DNA from: Aquibacillus sediminis
GTDB lineage: Bacteria; Bacillota; Bacilli; Bacillales; Amphibacillaceae
Length of the DNA: 64,000 nt
Reading direction: 5' to 3'
Assembly (NCBI RefSeq): GCF_005870085.1
Contig: NZ_SZNM01000003.1
Location: forward strand, 124,001-188,000
Shown here: positions 1 to 7,875 of the stretch, piece by piece
Layout of the letters: every line of letters starts with the position of its first letter
How positions within the stretch are numbered: position 1 is the stretch's first letter
Made by a program: the position numbers and the translations under genes
Notes under the pieces: generated by a model
The model's input: only the letters and a program-made list of their open reading frames with translations
Database searches by the model: none
What the model was told of the DNA's origin: nothing

Positions 1-29
1 CCTATAACAGCAATTTTTAAGTTTTCCAT
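1..29 (-). CDS. Gfo/Idh/MocA-type oxidoreductase, N-terminus only
   Basis: Only the first ten codons (MENLKIAVIG) lie inside the window; the gene runs off the left edge. The start is an ATG at 29 preceded by GGAGGG. A short basic start followed by a beta strand ending in V-I-G is how many Gfo/Idh/MocA NAD(P)-dependent sugar oxidoreductases begin (Rossmann fold). Position directly after a ThuA-like gene fits, because these two families are often adjacent in sugar catabolic operons. The family call is an inference from ten residues and context. Confidence 0.5.
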
Positions 30-52
30 GTTCTTCCCTCCATGATCGTGTT

Positions 53-769
53 TTACTTCGGTTGAATCGTTTCAATTGGTTTAGCATTTCCGTATACTGG
101 ACGTTTGCGATCGACAGGTTTCACCCAATTGACACCATTTTCGATCACACGTTGAATGTCTGGATGATAATAAGTTGGGTATGTTTCATGACCAGGTCTA
201 AAGTAAAAAATTCTTCCATTGCCACGTTGGTATGTACAACCGCTTCGGAATACTTCTCCACCTTCAAACCAACTAGTAAAAATCAACTCATCCGGTGCTG
301 GAATATCAAAATGTTCCCCATACATCTCTTCTTTTTCCAATTCAATATATTCGCCAATACCATCTGTGATTGGATGACTAGGTGCAACCACCCACAGGCG
401 CTCTTTCTCATCCGCTTCTCGCCACTTCAAATCACAAGTTGTGCCCATTAACTTTTTGAAAATCTTTGAGAAGTGACCTGAGTGAAGCACGACAAGCCCC
501 ATTCCTTCTAACACACGTTTATGTACTTTTTCCACAATCTCATCTTTCACTTCGTCATGTGCTTTATGGCCCCACCAAACGAGGACATCGGTTTCTTGTA
601 ACACTTCATCGGTTAACCCGTGTTCAGGCTCATCAAGTGTAGCTGTTTTCACATCAAATTCTTGTTCTAAAAATCCAGCAATCGCTCCATGAATGCCTTC
701 TGGATAGACTTCTCTTACTTTTGGATTGGTTTGTTCATGTCGATTTTCATTCCATACGACAACATTCAT
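53..769 (-). CDS. ThuA-like (trehalose utilization) domain protein
   Basis: A 238-residue single-domain protein of the ThuA-like fold, related to class I glutamine amidotransferases. It begins with [10 protein letters not shown] and contains [14 protein letters not shown] and [19 protein letters not shown], the strand/turn elements expected around the pseudo-active site. The usual nucleophile Cys is not evident at that turn, as is normal for ThuA proteins. Family members modify or degrade keto-sugars and disaccharides, but the substrate here is unknown. The start ATG at 769 follows AGGAGG with a 7-nt spacer. The next gene downstream is an apparent Gfo/Idh oxidoreductase, so the two likely form an operon. 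Confidence 0.85.
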   Translation of the reverse strand: MNVVVWNENRHEQTNPKVREVYPEGIHGAIAGFLEQEFDVKTATLDEPEHGLTDEVLQETDVLVWWGHKAHDEVKDEIVEKVHKRVLEGMGLVVLHSGHFSKIFKKLMGTTCDLKWREADEKERLWVVAPSHPITDGIGEYIELEKEEMYGEHFDIPAPDELIFTSWFEGGEVFRSGCTYQRGNGRIFYFRPGHETYPTYYHPDIQRVIENGVNWVKPVDRKRPVYGNAKPIETIQPK

Positions 770-799
770 TATTTATTCCTCCTCATAACCCCATCTATT

Positions 800-813
800 A
801 TACAACGCTTACA
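800..813 (-). promoter_or_regulatory. Possible CcpA cre site upstream of thuA
   Basis: On the minus strand the 14-mer TGTAAGCGTTGTAT matches the Bacillus cre consensus TGWAARCGYTWNCW at 12 of 14 positions. It lies about 30 bp upstream of the ThuA start, a position suited to carbon catabolite repression. The match is by eye only. Confidence 0.4.
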
Positions 814-951
814 AAACTATCCGATTTGCTTTATCCCTTAACGAATACGCTAAAGAACAAGTGCATATTCATCATATCTCATCGACTGAATATTGCCTAT
901 CCATGATATAATAAAAACATGCACGATTTTGCTATGAAATGAGTGATCGAA

Positions 952-1716
952 ATGGAAATTGGACATTGTGGTTTTGCTTATCATACGAAAGGGTATCATT
1001 CCACACACCATAACGGCTTTGGTTCCTATTTATTACGTCTGCAAACAGAAGGATCTTGTCATGCGGTGGTAAACGATCAAGAAATAATGGTTGAAAAAGG
1101 AGATCTACTACTTGTTGCTCCTGGAGAATACTATCAATTAACAATTGAAGATGGACAAGCTAGTGGCGATTTTCACTTATTTTTTCAAGGGGACTGGATT
1201 GATAAGTGGTGGAATCGTACGAAAAAGCCATCCGTAACGCGCATCGGTTCCGATGATAAAATTCTTTCGTTATGGCGTTTTTTAATTGCGGAAAAAAGAC
1301 GTCCCGTAACAGATAAAAACAATGAATTAATGGAAAATCTACTGCGTAGTCTTTGTTTATATATTGAAAGAATAATTGAAGACCGTTCCTCTACCACACG
1401 TCCTTTTGTCGTCACTAACATGATGCGGTATATTGAGGAACACGCCACGACTGGGTTTGTTGTTCAAGATGTTGCCAACCATGTGGGATTAAGTGTCTCG
1501 CGTACGGTTCATTTGTTCAAAGAATATATTGGGAAGACGATTATGGAATATGCCCAAGAAATCCGGTTATCGACAGCAATTGATCAAATGAAATACACCA
1601 ACATGACATTAGAACACATTGCCGAAAATTGCGGATTTGGTACTTATCCATATTTTCACCGCGTGTTTAAGAAAGTATATGGAGTTTCTCCGGGGAGTTA
1701 TCGGAAGATGGAATAA
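952..1716 (+). CDS. AraC-family transcriptional regulator, cupin sensor domain
   Basis: About 254 residues. The N-terminal half is an AraC-type cupin sensor (residues about 15-90, with MVEKGDLLLVAPGEYYQL). The C-terminal 100 residues are a double helix-turn-helix of the AraC/XylS type: VVQDVANHVGLSVSRTVHLF, then LEHIAENCGFGTYPYFHRVF followed by GVSPGSYRKM. It is divergent from the ThuA/Gfo-Idh operon and probably regulates it in response to a sugar. ATG at 952 was chosen; a GTG at 943 is in frame, and neither has a strong ribosome binding site. Confidence 0.88.
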   Translation: MEIGHCGFAYHTKGYHSTHHNGFGSYLLRLQTEGSCHAVVNDQEIMVEKGDLLLVAPGEYYQLTIEDGQASGDFHLFFQGDWIDKWWNRTKKPSVTRIGSDDKILSLWRFLIAEKRRPVTDKNNELMENLLRSLCLYIERIIEDRSSTTRPFVVTNMMRYIEEHATTGFVVQDVANHVGLSVSRTVHLFKEYIGKTIMEYAQEIRLSTAIDQMKYTNMTLEHIAENCGFGTYPYFHRVFKKVYGVSPGSYRKME

Positions 1717-1829
1717 TCGTGATAGGTTGTTGTTACAATTACCTAAGAGATCAGTGTTTCATGTAAGTTTTCATATGTTTGCAGTGATTTTAAGGTCATG
1801 TGGTATCGGTTTAATGTTTTTTGCATACA

Positions 1830-2200
1830 TCGAGGTTAATTTCACTCCTAATGTGCACATTTATTACGTTTTCGTCTATATTTGCGGCTTTTTCAACTCC
1901 TAATGCGCACGTTTATTGCCTTTCGTCTATATCTGAGGCTTTTTCAACTCCTAATGTGCACATTTATTACGTTTTCGTCTACATCTGAGGCTTTTTCAAC
2001 TCCTAATGTACACGTTTATTGCCTTTTCGTCTACATCTGAGGCTTTTTCAACTCCTAATGTGCACATTTATTACGTTTTCGTCTACATCTGAGGCTTTTT
2101 CAACTCCTAATGTACACGTTTATTGCCTTTTCGTCTATATCTTTGGCTTTTTTAACTCCTAATGTGCACATTTATCACCTTTTCGTCTACATTTGGGACG
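1830..2200. repeat. Tandem repeat array 1, about seven 52-bp units
   Basis: The anchor CTCCTAATG recurs at 1845, 1897, 1948, 2000, 2052, 2104 and 2156, a period of 52 (once 51). Units alternate between two types. Type a has GTGCACATTTATTACG and type b has CACGTTTATTGCC, in the order a-b-a-b-a-b-a', so there is a higher-order 104-bp repeat. Type a contains the 12-bp palindrome AATGTGCACATT. No reading frame or known family was recognised. Confidence 0.9.
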
Positions 2201-2213
2201 ATTTCAAATAACT

Positions 2214-2252
2214 AAAGAGGCGCAACTCGTATTAACGTACTGCGCCTCAAAA
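2214..2252 (-). terminator. Rho-independent terminator of the decayed GH13 gene
   Basis: GAGGCGCA (2217-2224) pairs with TGCGCCTC (2241-2248) around a 16-nt loop. On the minus strand the stem is followed by TTTAGTTATTT. It sits just after the stop codon of the pseudogene fragment, as expected for its original terminator. Confidence 0.6.
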
Positions 2253-2257
2253 CTTTA

Positions 2258-2418
2258 TCATACACCTTTATAAACACGTGCCTCATATGGCTTCAATGTA
2301 AAGGATGTAGCAAGCTCCCCTTCTCACATCATAGTTTCCAATTAATAGTTCTTTTGTATCAAATGAAATGTCTTCTTCTCGGAATACGTCATCATCTCTG
2401 CATCGTGTCACCATAAGA
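2258..2418 (-). pseudogene. Decayed C-terminus of a GH13 alpha-glucosidase
   Basis: Read on the minus strand, one frame gives DDVFREEDISFDTKELLIGN followed by YDV. After a one-base frame change it gives SFTLKPYEARVYKG and then a stop. That ending (isolated Asn-Tyr-Asp, then L-x-P-Y-E-A-x-V-Y) is characteristic of oligo-1,6-glucosidase/alpha-glucosidase C-termini. Only about 50 residues remain, with at least one frameshift, no catalytic domain and an intact downstream terminator. I infer a deletion that removed most of a starch or isomaltose gene. Confidence 0.65.
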
Positions 2419-2453
2419 GGTTAGGAAGGACCTCCTATAAAAACACAACACGA

Positions 2454-2969
2454 TTATGTTGCTCCACCACCTGCATTTGCAGAATTATTCCGCTTATGAA
2501 TCATATATACCCCCATGATTGCTGCAATCAATTCTTCATTAGACAGTTTATCTGCAAATCGATTTAACTCGTAAACTGGGGCTTCGAATAGCCCACTAAT
2601 TTTTTTGAATTCCGCCGTCAATTCACCATTTTCATCAATAATTTGATATTCTCTCGAAAATGCCTCACTTTCGATTTCATAGAGTCCATGTTGATTGGAA
2701 TGGTACTCGAACTTTCTCGTAAAAAATGAGAAACGTTGTCTTAATTCACCAATGGCTTTATCCTCATGGTCTTCGATTACCCACCGGCGTGAAAAAAATG
2801 GAAAATGCGCTTTTACTGCCAATCTGTCATCTTGGTCCAACACATTAACACTTGAAGTAAACGCACTCTTCAAATCGAGCGATCCAACTTTATCTCCACT
2901 TCCATTAAAAATCTCTGTTACTCCCGCAGAAAAAAAGTTATCCGAAAAATAAATAATTGATTCTGCCAT
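2454..2969 (-). CDS. LURP-one-related / tubby C-terminal-like protein (YxjI-like)
   Basis: A 171-residue beta-rich protein without signal peptide or membrane segments. The pattern of short strands with repeated G-D/G-E turns (GSGDKVGSLDLK, EDHEDKAIGELRQRF, DENGELTAEFKK) is that of the LURP-one/scramblase fold found in Bacillus YxjI. Molecular function in bacteria is unknown. The start ATG at 2969 has AAAGGGGG upstream. It is tandem with the two-component system downstream but separated by about 80 bp, so co-transcription is uncertain. Confidence 0.7.
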   Translation of the reverse strand: MAESIIYFSDNFFSAGVTEIFNGSGDKVGSLDLKSAFTSSVNVLDQDDRLAVKAHFPFFSRRWVIEDHEDKAIGELRQRFSFFTRKFEYHSNQHGLYEIESEAFSREYQIIDENGELTAEFKKISGLFEAPVYELNRFADKLSNEELIAAIMGVYMIHKRNNSANAGGGAT

Positions 2970-3046
2970 CGTATCCCCCTTTGTTTATAGCTTACATATT
3001 CATACGATTTTACTAGAAAATGGTTTCATTTTTGATGATGGTACCA

Positions 3047-4423
3047 TTACCTCGGCAACCAAATACGAAACGTCGTACCGATACCAACTTCACTGTCTAC
3101 TTCAATAATACCGCGGTGAGCATCGACTAACGCCTTCACAATCGATAGGCCAATTCCAATCCCACCAGTTGCCCGGTCACGGGACTTATCCCCACGATAA
3201 AAACGTTCAAATAAATATGGGAGATCCTCTTCATGTATACCTGTACCTTGATCTTGAATAATAAACCCTACATATTTTTCGGATTCATTCATTTTCACTG
3301 TCACACTTCTTCCGCTTGGAGTATATTGCAGTGCATTATTTATCACATTAGTCAGGATCTGGATGATTTTATCACGATCAACTTGTAAATAGAGCTGTTG
3401 ATCAAGCTGCTGTACACTTAACATTACCCCTTTATCTAAAAAAGCTGGATGAAATTGATGTTCTAGCAAATTTAATAATGCCCCTACTTCTACCTCAGTT
3501 TTATTTAACTTAACTTGTGGGTTTTCTGCCGCAATAAGTTTTTCTAATTCATTGACAAGACGCACAAGTCGCATTAATTCCCCATGACTTTTCTGAAGCC
3601 TTTCTAGTGTCGGTTCCCAAATGCCATCTTGATAGGCTTCGAGTTGACTTCGTAATGTCGCAAGTGGAGTTCTGAGTTCATGGGCAAAATCGGCTGTAAA
3701 CTGCTTTCTCAGCGATTCTTCTTTCAAAAGCGATTCAGCTAACTCATTAAACGACTCACCTAAGTCTTTCATTTCCGGTGCCAATCCTTCTACAGGGAGT
3801 CGAACACGCCACTCGTGATCACGTAGCTTTTGAATCGCACTGGCTAACTGTTGAAAACCTTTCGTTAACTGTCGAGAGAACAGGACACTAAACAATATCG
3901 ATAAAATAACCGTAACAAGTAGGGCAATGTAAATATTTTGCTTAATTGAATTTAAGAAGGTAACATCCTCTCCAATGAATTCTGTCGGATAGAAAACTTC
4001 CATCTTCCCAATCGTTTTATCTGAAACAGTTAAGTCAAAGGTTGATGATTGATAAGACGTTGATTGGTTCGAATGCATCCCCCCCATCATACTCATTCCT
4101 CTTCCTTCCATCATTCCACGCATCTTTGTCGTATCCACCACAACATTTCCATTCCGATCATATAATTTATAAAATAAGTTTTCAGTCATCGCTTGATTAT
4201 GCAAGAAGTTCGTCATTTGGGCGTCTACATAATTCCCCGTATCTTGATAATGCCTTACCACTTCTTCTTGAACCAAAGCAATATTTTTTTCTCGGTTTGT
4301 TTCCACATAGTTAGTAAATTGATTTTCCACACCAAAAAAGATTGCAAAACTTGTTATAAAAATACCTGATAACGACACGATTAATAGAGCAATTACGACT
4401 TTAGTTCGAAGGGATAGATTCAT
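3047..4423 (-). CDS. Two-component sensor histidine kinase with Met-rich external loop
   Basis: About 458 residues: TM1 (about 8-32), an extracytoplasmic domain of about 120 residues, TM2 (about 163-185), HAMP, HisKA with the phospho-acceptor in FAHELRTPLATL, and HATPase_c with N-box NVINNALQYTP, G1 DQGTGI and G2 GIGIGLSIVK. The external domain carries a Met/His-rich stretch, MMEGRGMSMMGGMHS (residues about 104-118). Such Met clusters bind Cu(I)/Ag(I) in other proteins, so a copper or redox signal is a reasonable inference. ATG at 4423 was chosen because GGAGG lies 8 nt upstream; it overlaps the response regulator gene by 23 bp, implying translational coupling. Confidence 0.9.
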   Translation of the reverse strand: MNLSLRTKVVIALLIVSLSGIFITSFAIFFGVENQFTNYVETNREKNIALVQEEVVRHYQDTGNYVDAQMTNFLHNQAMTENLFYKLYDRNGNVVVDTTKMRGMMEGRGMSMMGGMHSNQSTSYQSSTFDLTVSDKTIGKMEVFYPTEFIGEDVTFLNSIKQNIYIALLVTVILSILFSVLFSRQLTKGFQQLASAIQKLRDHEWRVRLPVEGLAPEMKDLGESFNELAESLLKEESLRKQFTADFAHELRTPLATLRSQLEAYQDGIWEPTLERLQKSHGELMRLVRLVNELEKLIAAENPQVKLNKTEVEVGALLNLLEHQFHPAFLDKGVMLSVQQLDQQLYLQVDRDKIIQILTNVINNALQYTPSGRSVTVKMNESEKYVGFIIQDQGTGIHEEDLPYLFERFYRGDKSRDRATGGIGIGLSIVKALVDAHRGIIEVDSEVGIGTTFRIWLPR

Positions 4424-5114
4424 CTGGTGTACCTCCAAACTTGTATCCCATCCCAAAAACGGTTAGCAAATAAGTTGGTTGACGTGAATCACCCTCGACC
4501 TTTTTGCGTAAATTTTTGATATGCGTGTCAATACTTCTTTCATATCCCTCAAACAGCACACCGTCTTCTGTGATTTTTTCCAATAAATCCGCTCTACTGT
4601 ACACACGGCCAGGGAAGCTCGCCATCGCAACTAAAATCTTATATTCATTTGGCGTTAAGGATAGTGGATTCCCCTGTAATGTGACTTGTTTTTTAACGGG
4701 GTCGATGCATAAATGTCCATCATTAAAGGACAGTTGATTCGATATGTTCGTTTTGCTTACTCTTCGCAAAATTGCTTTAGCCCGCACGACCACTTCCCTT
4801 GGACTAAAAGGCTTCGTCACGTAATCATCCGCCCCAATCACAATTCCATTAATAAGGTCATCTTCAGCAGATTTAGCTGTCAACATAATAATCGGAACAT
4901 CGTTATCTTTGCGGGTTAACCGACAGACTTCTTCACCAGAAATATCTGGTAACATTAGATCTAATATCATGAGATCTGGATTGACTTCCTTTACTTTTTT
5001 CAATGCATCAATTCCATTTGCTGCACGGTAAACTTCCCAACCTTCTTTATCAAAATAGGCTTCTAATACTTCGATAATCATTTTTTCATCATCTACAACT
5101 AATATTTTTGTCAT
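4401..5114 (-). CDS. OmpR/PhoB-family response regulator
   Basis: 237 residues. The receiver domain has the acidic pair at the end of beta1 (VVDDEK), the phospho-acceptor Asp in LMILDLMLPD and the conserved Lys in VTKPFSP. The C-terminal winged helix has PNEYKILVAM, SIDTHIKNLRKKV and VFGMGYKF. It is coded upstream of its partner kinase with overlapping ends. The divergent small gene at 5251 has an OmpR-type direct-repeat site in its promoter, which is the likely target. Confidence 0.93.
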   Translation of the reverse strand: MTKILVVDDEKMIIEVLEAYFDKEGWEVYRAANGIDALKKVKEVNPDLMILDLMLPDISGEEVCRLTRKDNDVPIIMLTAKSAEDDLINGIVIGADDYVTKPFSPREVVVRAKAILRRVSKTNISNQLSFNDGHLCIDPVKKQVTLQGNPLSLTPNEYKILVAMASFPGRVYSRADLLEKITEDGVLFEGYERSIDTHIKNLRKKVEGDSRQPTYLLTVFGMGYKFGGTPDESIPSN

Positions 5115-5166
5115 AAACGTTCACCTCGTTTACATCTTACCATTTCCAACTAAAAATTCGAGAATC

Positions 5167-5220
5167 TTCACAACTTCCACACAAGTTCTACATAGGATCT
5201 ACATTTGCTTTCTGTATGAT
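5167..5220 (+). promoter_or_regulatory. PhoP/OmpR-type direct repeats and -10 element
   Basis: Between the divergent regulator and the small secreted-protein gene lie TTCACA, TTCCACA, TTCTACA and ATCTACA. The last three ACA triplets are spaced exactly 11 bp apart (5179, 5190, 5201). This resembles the TT(A/C/T)ACA-N5 repeats bound by PhoP-class regulators. A -10-like TATGAT sits at 5215-5220, about 10 bp after the last repeat and without a good -35, as in activator-dependent promoters. Confidence 0.6.
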
Positions 5221-5250
5221 GAAATTAATCGATGAAAGGAGAGAATTTAA

Positions 5251-5535
5251 ATGAAAAAATTAGTCATTAGCATTATAATAGGAGCAGTAATTTTAGGTGG
5301 TGCTACAACTTATGTATCTGCTCAGACCAACGGAAATGAATGGTTCAACTTCGAAGATATGCAACCATATATGGAACAAATGCATCCAAACTTCTCAACA
5401 GAACAACAACAACAAATGTTTAACGACTGCCATGGCGAGAATGGCTACATGCAAAATAATGACAATCGTTTCGAAGAACAAAATGGCATGACACTAGGAA
5501 ATCAACAAAATCATCGTGGAATGATGGGTTTCTAA
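5251..5535 (+). CDS. Small secreted Met/His-rich protein, probable target of the adjacent two-component system
   Basis: 94 residues with a Sec signal peptide (MKKLVISIIIGAVILGGATT, cleavage near VSAQ). The mature part is rich in Gln, Asn, Met and His and contains MEQMHPNF, CHGENGYMQ and a terminal HRGMMGF. The single Cys next to His, and the Met-x-x-Met spacing, suggest metal binding; this is inference. A strong AAAGGAG precedes the ATG. I do not recognise the family with certainty. It is divergent from the response regulator, and a 55-residue membrane protein gene follows. Confidence 0.75.
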   Translation: MKKLVISIIIGAVILGGATTYVSAQTNGNEWFNFEDMQPYMEQMHPNFSTEQQQQMFNDCHGENGYMQNNDNRFEEQNGMTLGNQQNHRGMMGF

Positions 5536-5594
5536 CGAGGCATGTACCGTTTAATGTAATCGAACAATAACAAAAGATGAGGTGAAATATTTTG

Positions 5595-5762
5595 ATGGGT
5601 ATGGGGGGTTTTGGTGGTTACGGTTTTGGCAGTATGTTAGGCTACGGACTGATTGGTGGTCTATTAAATCTAGCGGTTATCGCTGTTGTTGTCTATTATG
5701 CTGTCAAATTGGCATTAAAACATAGTTACCAAGACCAAACAAAAAATAATAAGCAAGAATAA
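5595..5762 (+). CDS. Small Gly/Met-rich membrane protein, 55 aa
   Basis: The frame from ATG 5595 gives a Gly/Met/Phe-rich start (MGMGGFGGYGFGSMLGYG), then one hydrophobic helix (LLNLAVIAVVVYYAVKLAL) and a Lys/Gln/Asn tail. The SD sequence GAGGTGA lies 9 nt upstream; a TTG at 5592 is also in frame. It follows the secreted protein gene by 59 bp and is closed by a terminator, so the pair forms a short operon downstream of the PhoP-like box. No function is known; the Met-rich start echoes the sensor kinase loop. Confidence 0.65.
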   Translation: MGMGGFGGYGFGSMLGYGLIGGLLNLAVIAVVVYYAVKLALKHSYQDQTKNNKQE

Positions 5763-5763
5763 T

Positions 5764-5804
5764 GAAAGCTTGGATAGGATGCACATCTTATCCAAGCTTT
5801 CATT
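5764..5804 (+). terminator. Rho-independent terminator
   Basis: AAAGCTTGGATAGGATG pairs with CATCTTATCCAAGCTTT, an 17-bp stem with one wobble, immediately after the 55-residue ORF. The T-rich tail is weak (CATTGTT), but position and stem length are convincing. Confidence 0.8.
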
Positions 5805-6004
5805 GTTACAACATAAAAGTTATATGAGGTGCCATTGGAAAACTCCATAATCTAAAGGAGATTGTCCGTTAAATGTGCACGATTAAATACTATTGTCCGT
5901 GTTTTACCAGCTACGGAAGACGTTGTGTATTTCCATAGCGATTTATATACACTCATCCTATAAAGGAAAGTTAAGATTAATGAACATAATATAGCAAATG
6001 CGCT

Positions 6005-6862
6005 CTAATTAACCGCTAAAACAACACAATTCTCAGACGGATCATAAGCAATATACGTCCCATCTTTTTCCTCTACATGATAATTCAATCCACGTAGCCG
6101 TTTTACTTTGTCCTCCCTCGTCTGCTTATCCGAAAATACCAGGGTATAAGCCTTCATTCCTGCACTATTTTCTGAGGGCGCTGGTGCACCTTCGCCTGCC
6201 CAAGTGTTCAAGCCTATATGGTGGTGATAGCTTCCAGTCGAAATAAAGATGGCTTGACTTCCTAACTTACATACAACATCAAAACCAAGTCCTTCACCAT
6301 AAAACTCTCTCGCTTTGTTCAAATCGGACACATGCAAGTGGATATGCCCCATCACCGTATCTTTGTGAAGACCTTCCCATTTTTCACCATTTAACTCTGC
6401 TAAAATCCCTTCACCATCCAGTGGATCAACTGTCATCGCTACTTGATCGTTTTCCCATTTCCAAACAGATGATGGTCGATCATGGTACACTTCAATTCCA
6501 TTACCATCAGGATCATTTAAATATAACGCCTCGCTTACAAGGTGATCGGATGCTCCTAAACGGACATTGTTTTCAACAAAGTGTTTTAAAATTTTCGCTA
6601 ATTCTAGACGATTAGGTACTAAAATGGCAAAGTGATACAACCCTGTTGTTTGACCTTGTTTGGCTGCTACTCCTGTTGGTTGTTCTAGATGAATTAACGC
6701 CTTTTCTCCATCTGCCGTTAGCTTCGCCGTGCTTTCTTTTTGTTCCAAAATTTGAAAGCCCAAGATGTTTTGGTAAAACTCAAGTGACCGCTTCAAATCC
6801 AGCACCTTTAACATTACATCCTCTACATACGTATTCGGTTCACGGAAAAATTTTGATTCCAT
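6005..6862 (-). CDS. catE: Catechol 2,3-dioxygenase-like VOC protein (CatE type)
   Basis: 285 residues, the length of Bacillus CatE (YfiE). Two vicinal-oxygen-chelate modules are present: residues about 8-130 (VLDLKRSLEFYQNILGF, YLNDPDGNGIEVYHDRP) and about 165-285 (GHIHLHVSDLNKAREFYGE, YDPSENCVVLAV). Extradiol dioxygenases of this type use Fe(II) to cleave catechol; in B. subtilis CatE protects against catechol. The usual acidic ligand in the last strand is not obvious, so I cannot assign the full metal site. The start ATG at 6862 follows GGAGGAT. It is monocistronic by spacing. Confidence 0.8.
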   Translation of the reverse strand: MESKFFREPNTYVEDVMLKVLDLKRSLEFYQNILGFQILEQKESTAKLTADGEKALIHLEQPTGVAAKQGQTTGLYHFAILVPNRLELAKILKHFVENNVRLGASDHLVSEALYLNDPDGNGIEVYHDRPSSVWKWENDQVAMTVDPLDGEGILAELNGEKWEGLHKDTVMGHIHLHVSDLNKAREFYGEGLGFDVVCKLGSQAIFISTGSYHHHIGLNTWAGEGAPAPSENSAGMKAYTLVFSDKQTREDKVKRLRGLNYHVEEKDGTYIAYDPSENCVVLAVN

Positions 6863-7110
6863 CGTTTATATCCTCCATCCTACAATCAATCCTGTTCATC
6901 ACACTATGTTACATATTCTCTAAAATAGACAGCATACAACATTTTAGGAAGCACTTGTTTCTTTGTTCGTTAGTTGAGCTTAATTAGTAGATAATATTTG
7001 ATCTAACGCATAGTACATGCACTCAACTCATATCGTTTACCTATATGAACTTAAGTTTCCTATAAGGTAACAAAAGAACCATGGATTGTCAACGATTTTT
7101 TTGGTAATAT

Positions 7111-7130
7111 GTAAATAAGTTGCTTATTAC
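7111..7130. promoter_or_regulatory. Imperfect dyad upstream of the XRE-cupin gene
   Basis: GTAAATAAG-TT-GCTTATTAC is an inverted repeat of about 8-9 bp with one bulge, ending 21 bp before the chosen start of the XRE-cupin regulator. Its position suggests an autoregulatory operator. The rest of 6863-7151 shows nothing I can name. Confidence 0.35.
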
Positions 7131-7151
7131 GAAACATTTGAGGTGAATCAT

Positions 7152-7700
7152 TTGGATATAGGATCAACAGTTCGATCAATTCGAAAAAGAAAGAAAATCA
7201 CAATTGCGAAAATGAGTGAGAGGACAGGTCTTTCGAAAGGATTTATTAGTAATATGGAAAATAACAATACTTCTCCTTCTATTAATACCTTACAAACCGT
7301 CGCACAATTTTTAGGTATCCCATTGCCATATCTCCTGTTAGAAAAAGAACAACGCATGCGAGTTGTCCGAAAAAATGAAAGAGAAATCACAACACACAAT
7401 AAACAAAATATATTGGTTGAACGTTTAACATCTAAAGGTGGTTTGACATTAAAACGCGTCACCATTCCTCCTCATACCTCTACCGGAGATGAGCCACATG
7501 CACACGAAGGGGAGGAATCTCACCTAGTATTATCTGGTACAATACTGGCTGAACAAGGTGAAGATTCCGTAATCCTAGAAGAAGGGGATTCATTTAGTTG
7601 GAATGCAAGCGTTCCGCACTATGTAAAAAATATTGGGGATGAACCAGCCGTTGCATTAATTGCTGTCTATACAGAAAGAGAACTTGATGATCTGTTATAA
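7152..7700 (+). CDS. XRE-family regulator with C-terminal cupin
   Basis: 182 residues from TTG 7152. The N-terminal HTH_3 domain (residues about 5-60) has ITIAKMSERTGLSKGFISNM and SINTLQTVAQFLGIPLPYLL. The C-terminal small cupin barrel has the HAHEGEESHLVLSG motif and an EEGDSFSWNASVPHYVKN second box. HTH-cupin proteins sense small metabolites such as polyamines, amino acids or sugars and usually repress a neighbouring gene. The TTG start was preferred to GTG 7143 because GAGGTGA overlaps that GTG and is correctly spaced for TTG. The target is unknown; the adjacent catE-like gene on the other strand is a candidate. Confidence 0.85.
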   Translation: MDIGSTVRSIRKRKKITIAKMSERTGLSKGFISNMENNNTSPSINTLQTVAQFLGIPLPYLLLEKEQRMRVVRKNEREITTHNKQNILVERLTSKGGLTLKRVTIPPHTSTGDEPHAHEGEESHLVLSGTILAEQGEDSVILEEGDSFSWNASVPHYVKNIGDEPAVALIAVYTERELDDLL

Positions 7701-7743
7701 AGTAAAATCTCAATCAGTGTGACTTTTTGACCTTAACAAAGTG

Positions 7744-7777
7744 AAGGAACTGTTTTTATATAAAATCAGTTCCTTTA
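7744..7777 (+). terminator. Terminator after the XRE-cupin gene
   Basis: AAGGAACTG (7744-7752) pairs with CAGTTCCTT (7767-7775) across an A/T-rich loop, 43 nt after the stop codon. The T-run after the stem is short. Confidence 0.6.
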
Positions 7778-7875
7778 ACCAAGCCTTGTTTCATTCATTA
7801 GAGCTAACCCCGAAATAATTATAACCTGCAACTATCGTCTTCCCTCCCCTTGTTTAGCTAAACGAACTCACAATT

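Noticed and set aside
1830-2200. Arrays with about 52-bp period considered as CRISPR
   Set aside because: The whole unit is conserved, with no alternation of a constant repeat and unique spacers, and no cas genes are present.
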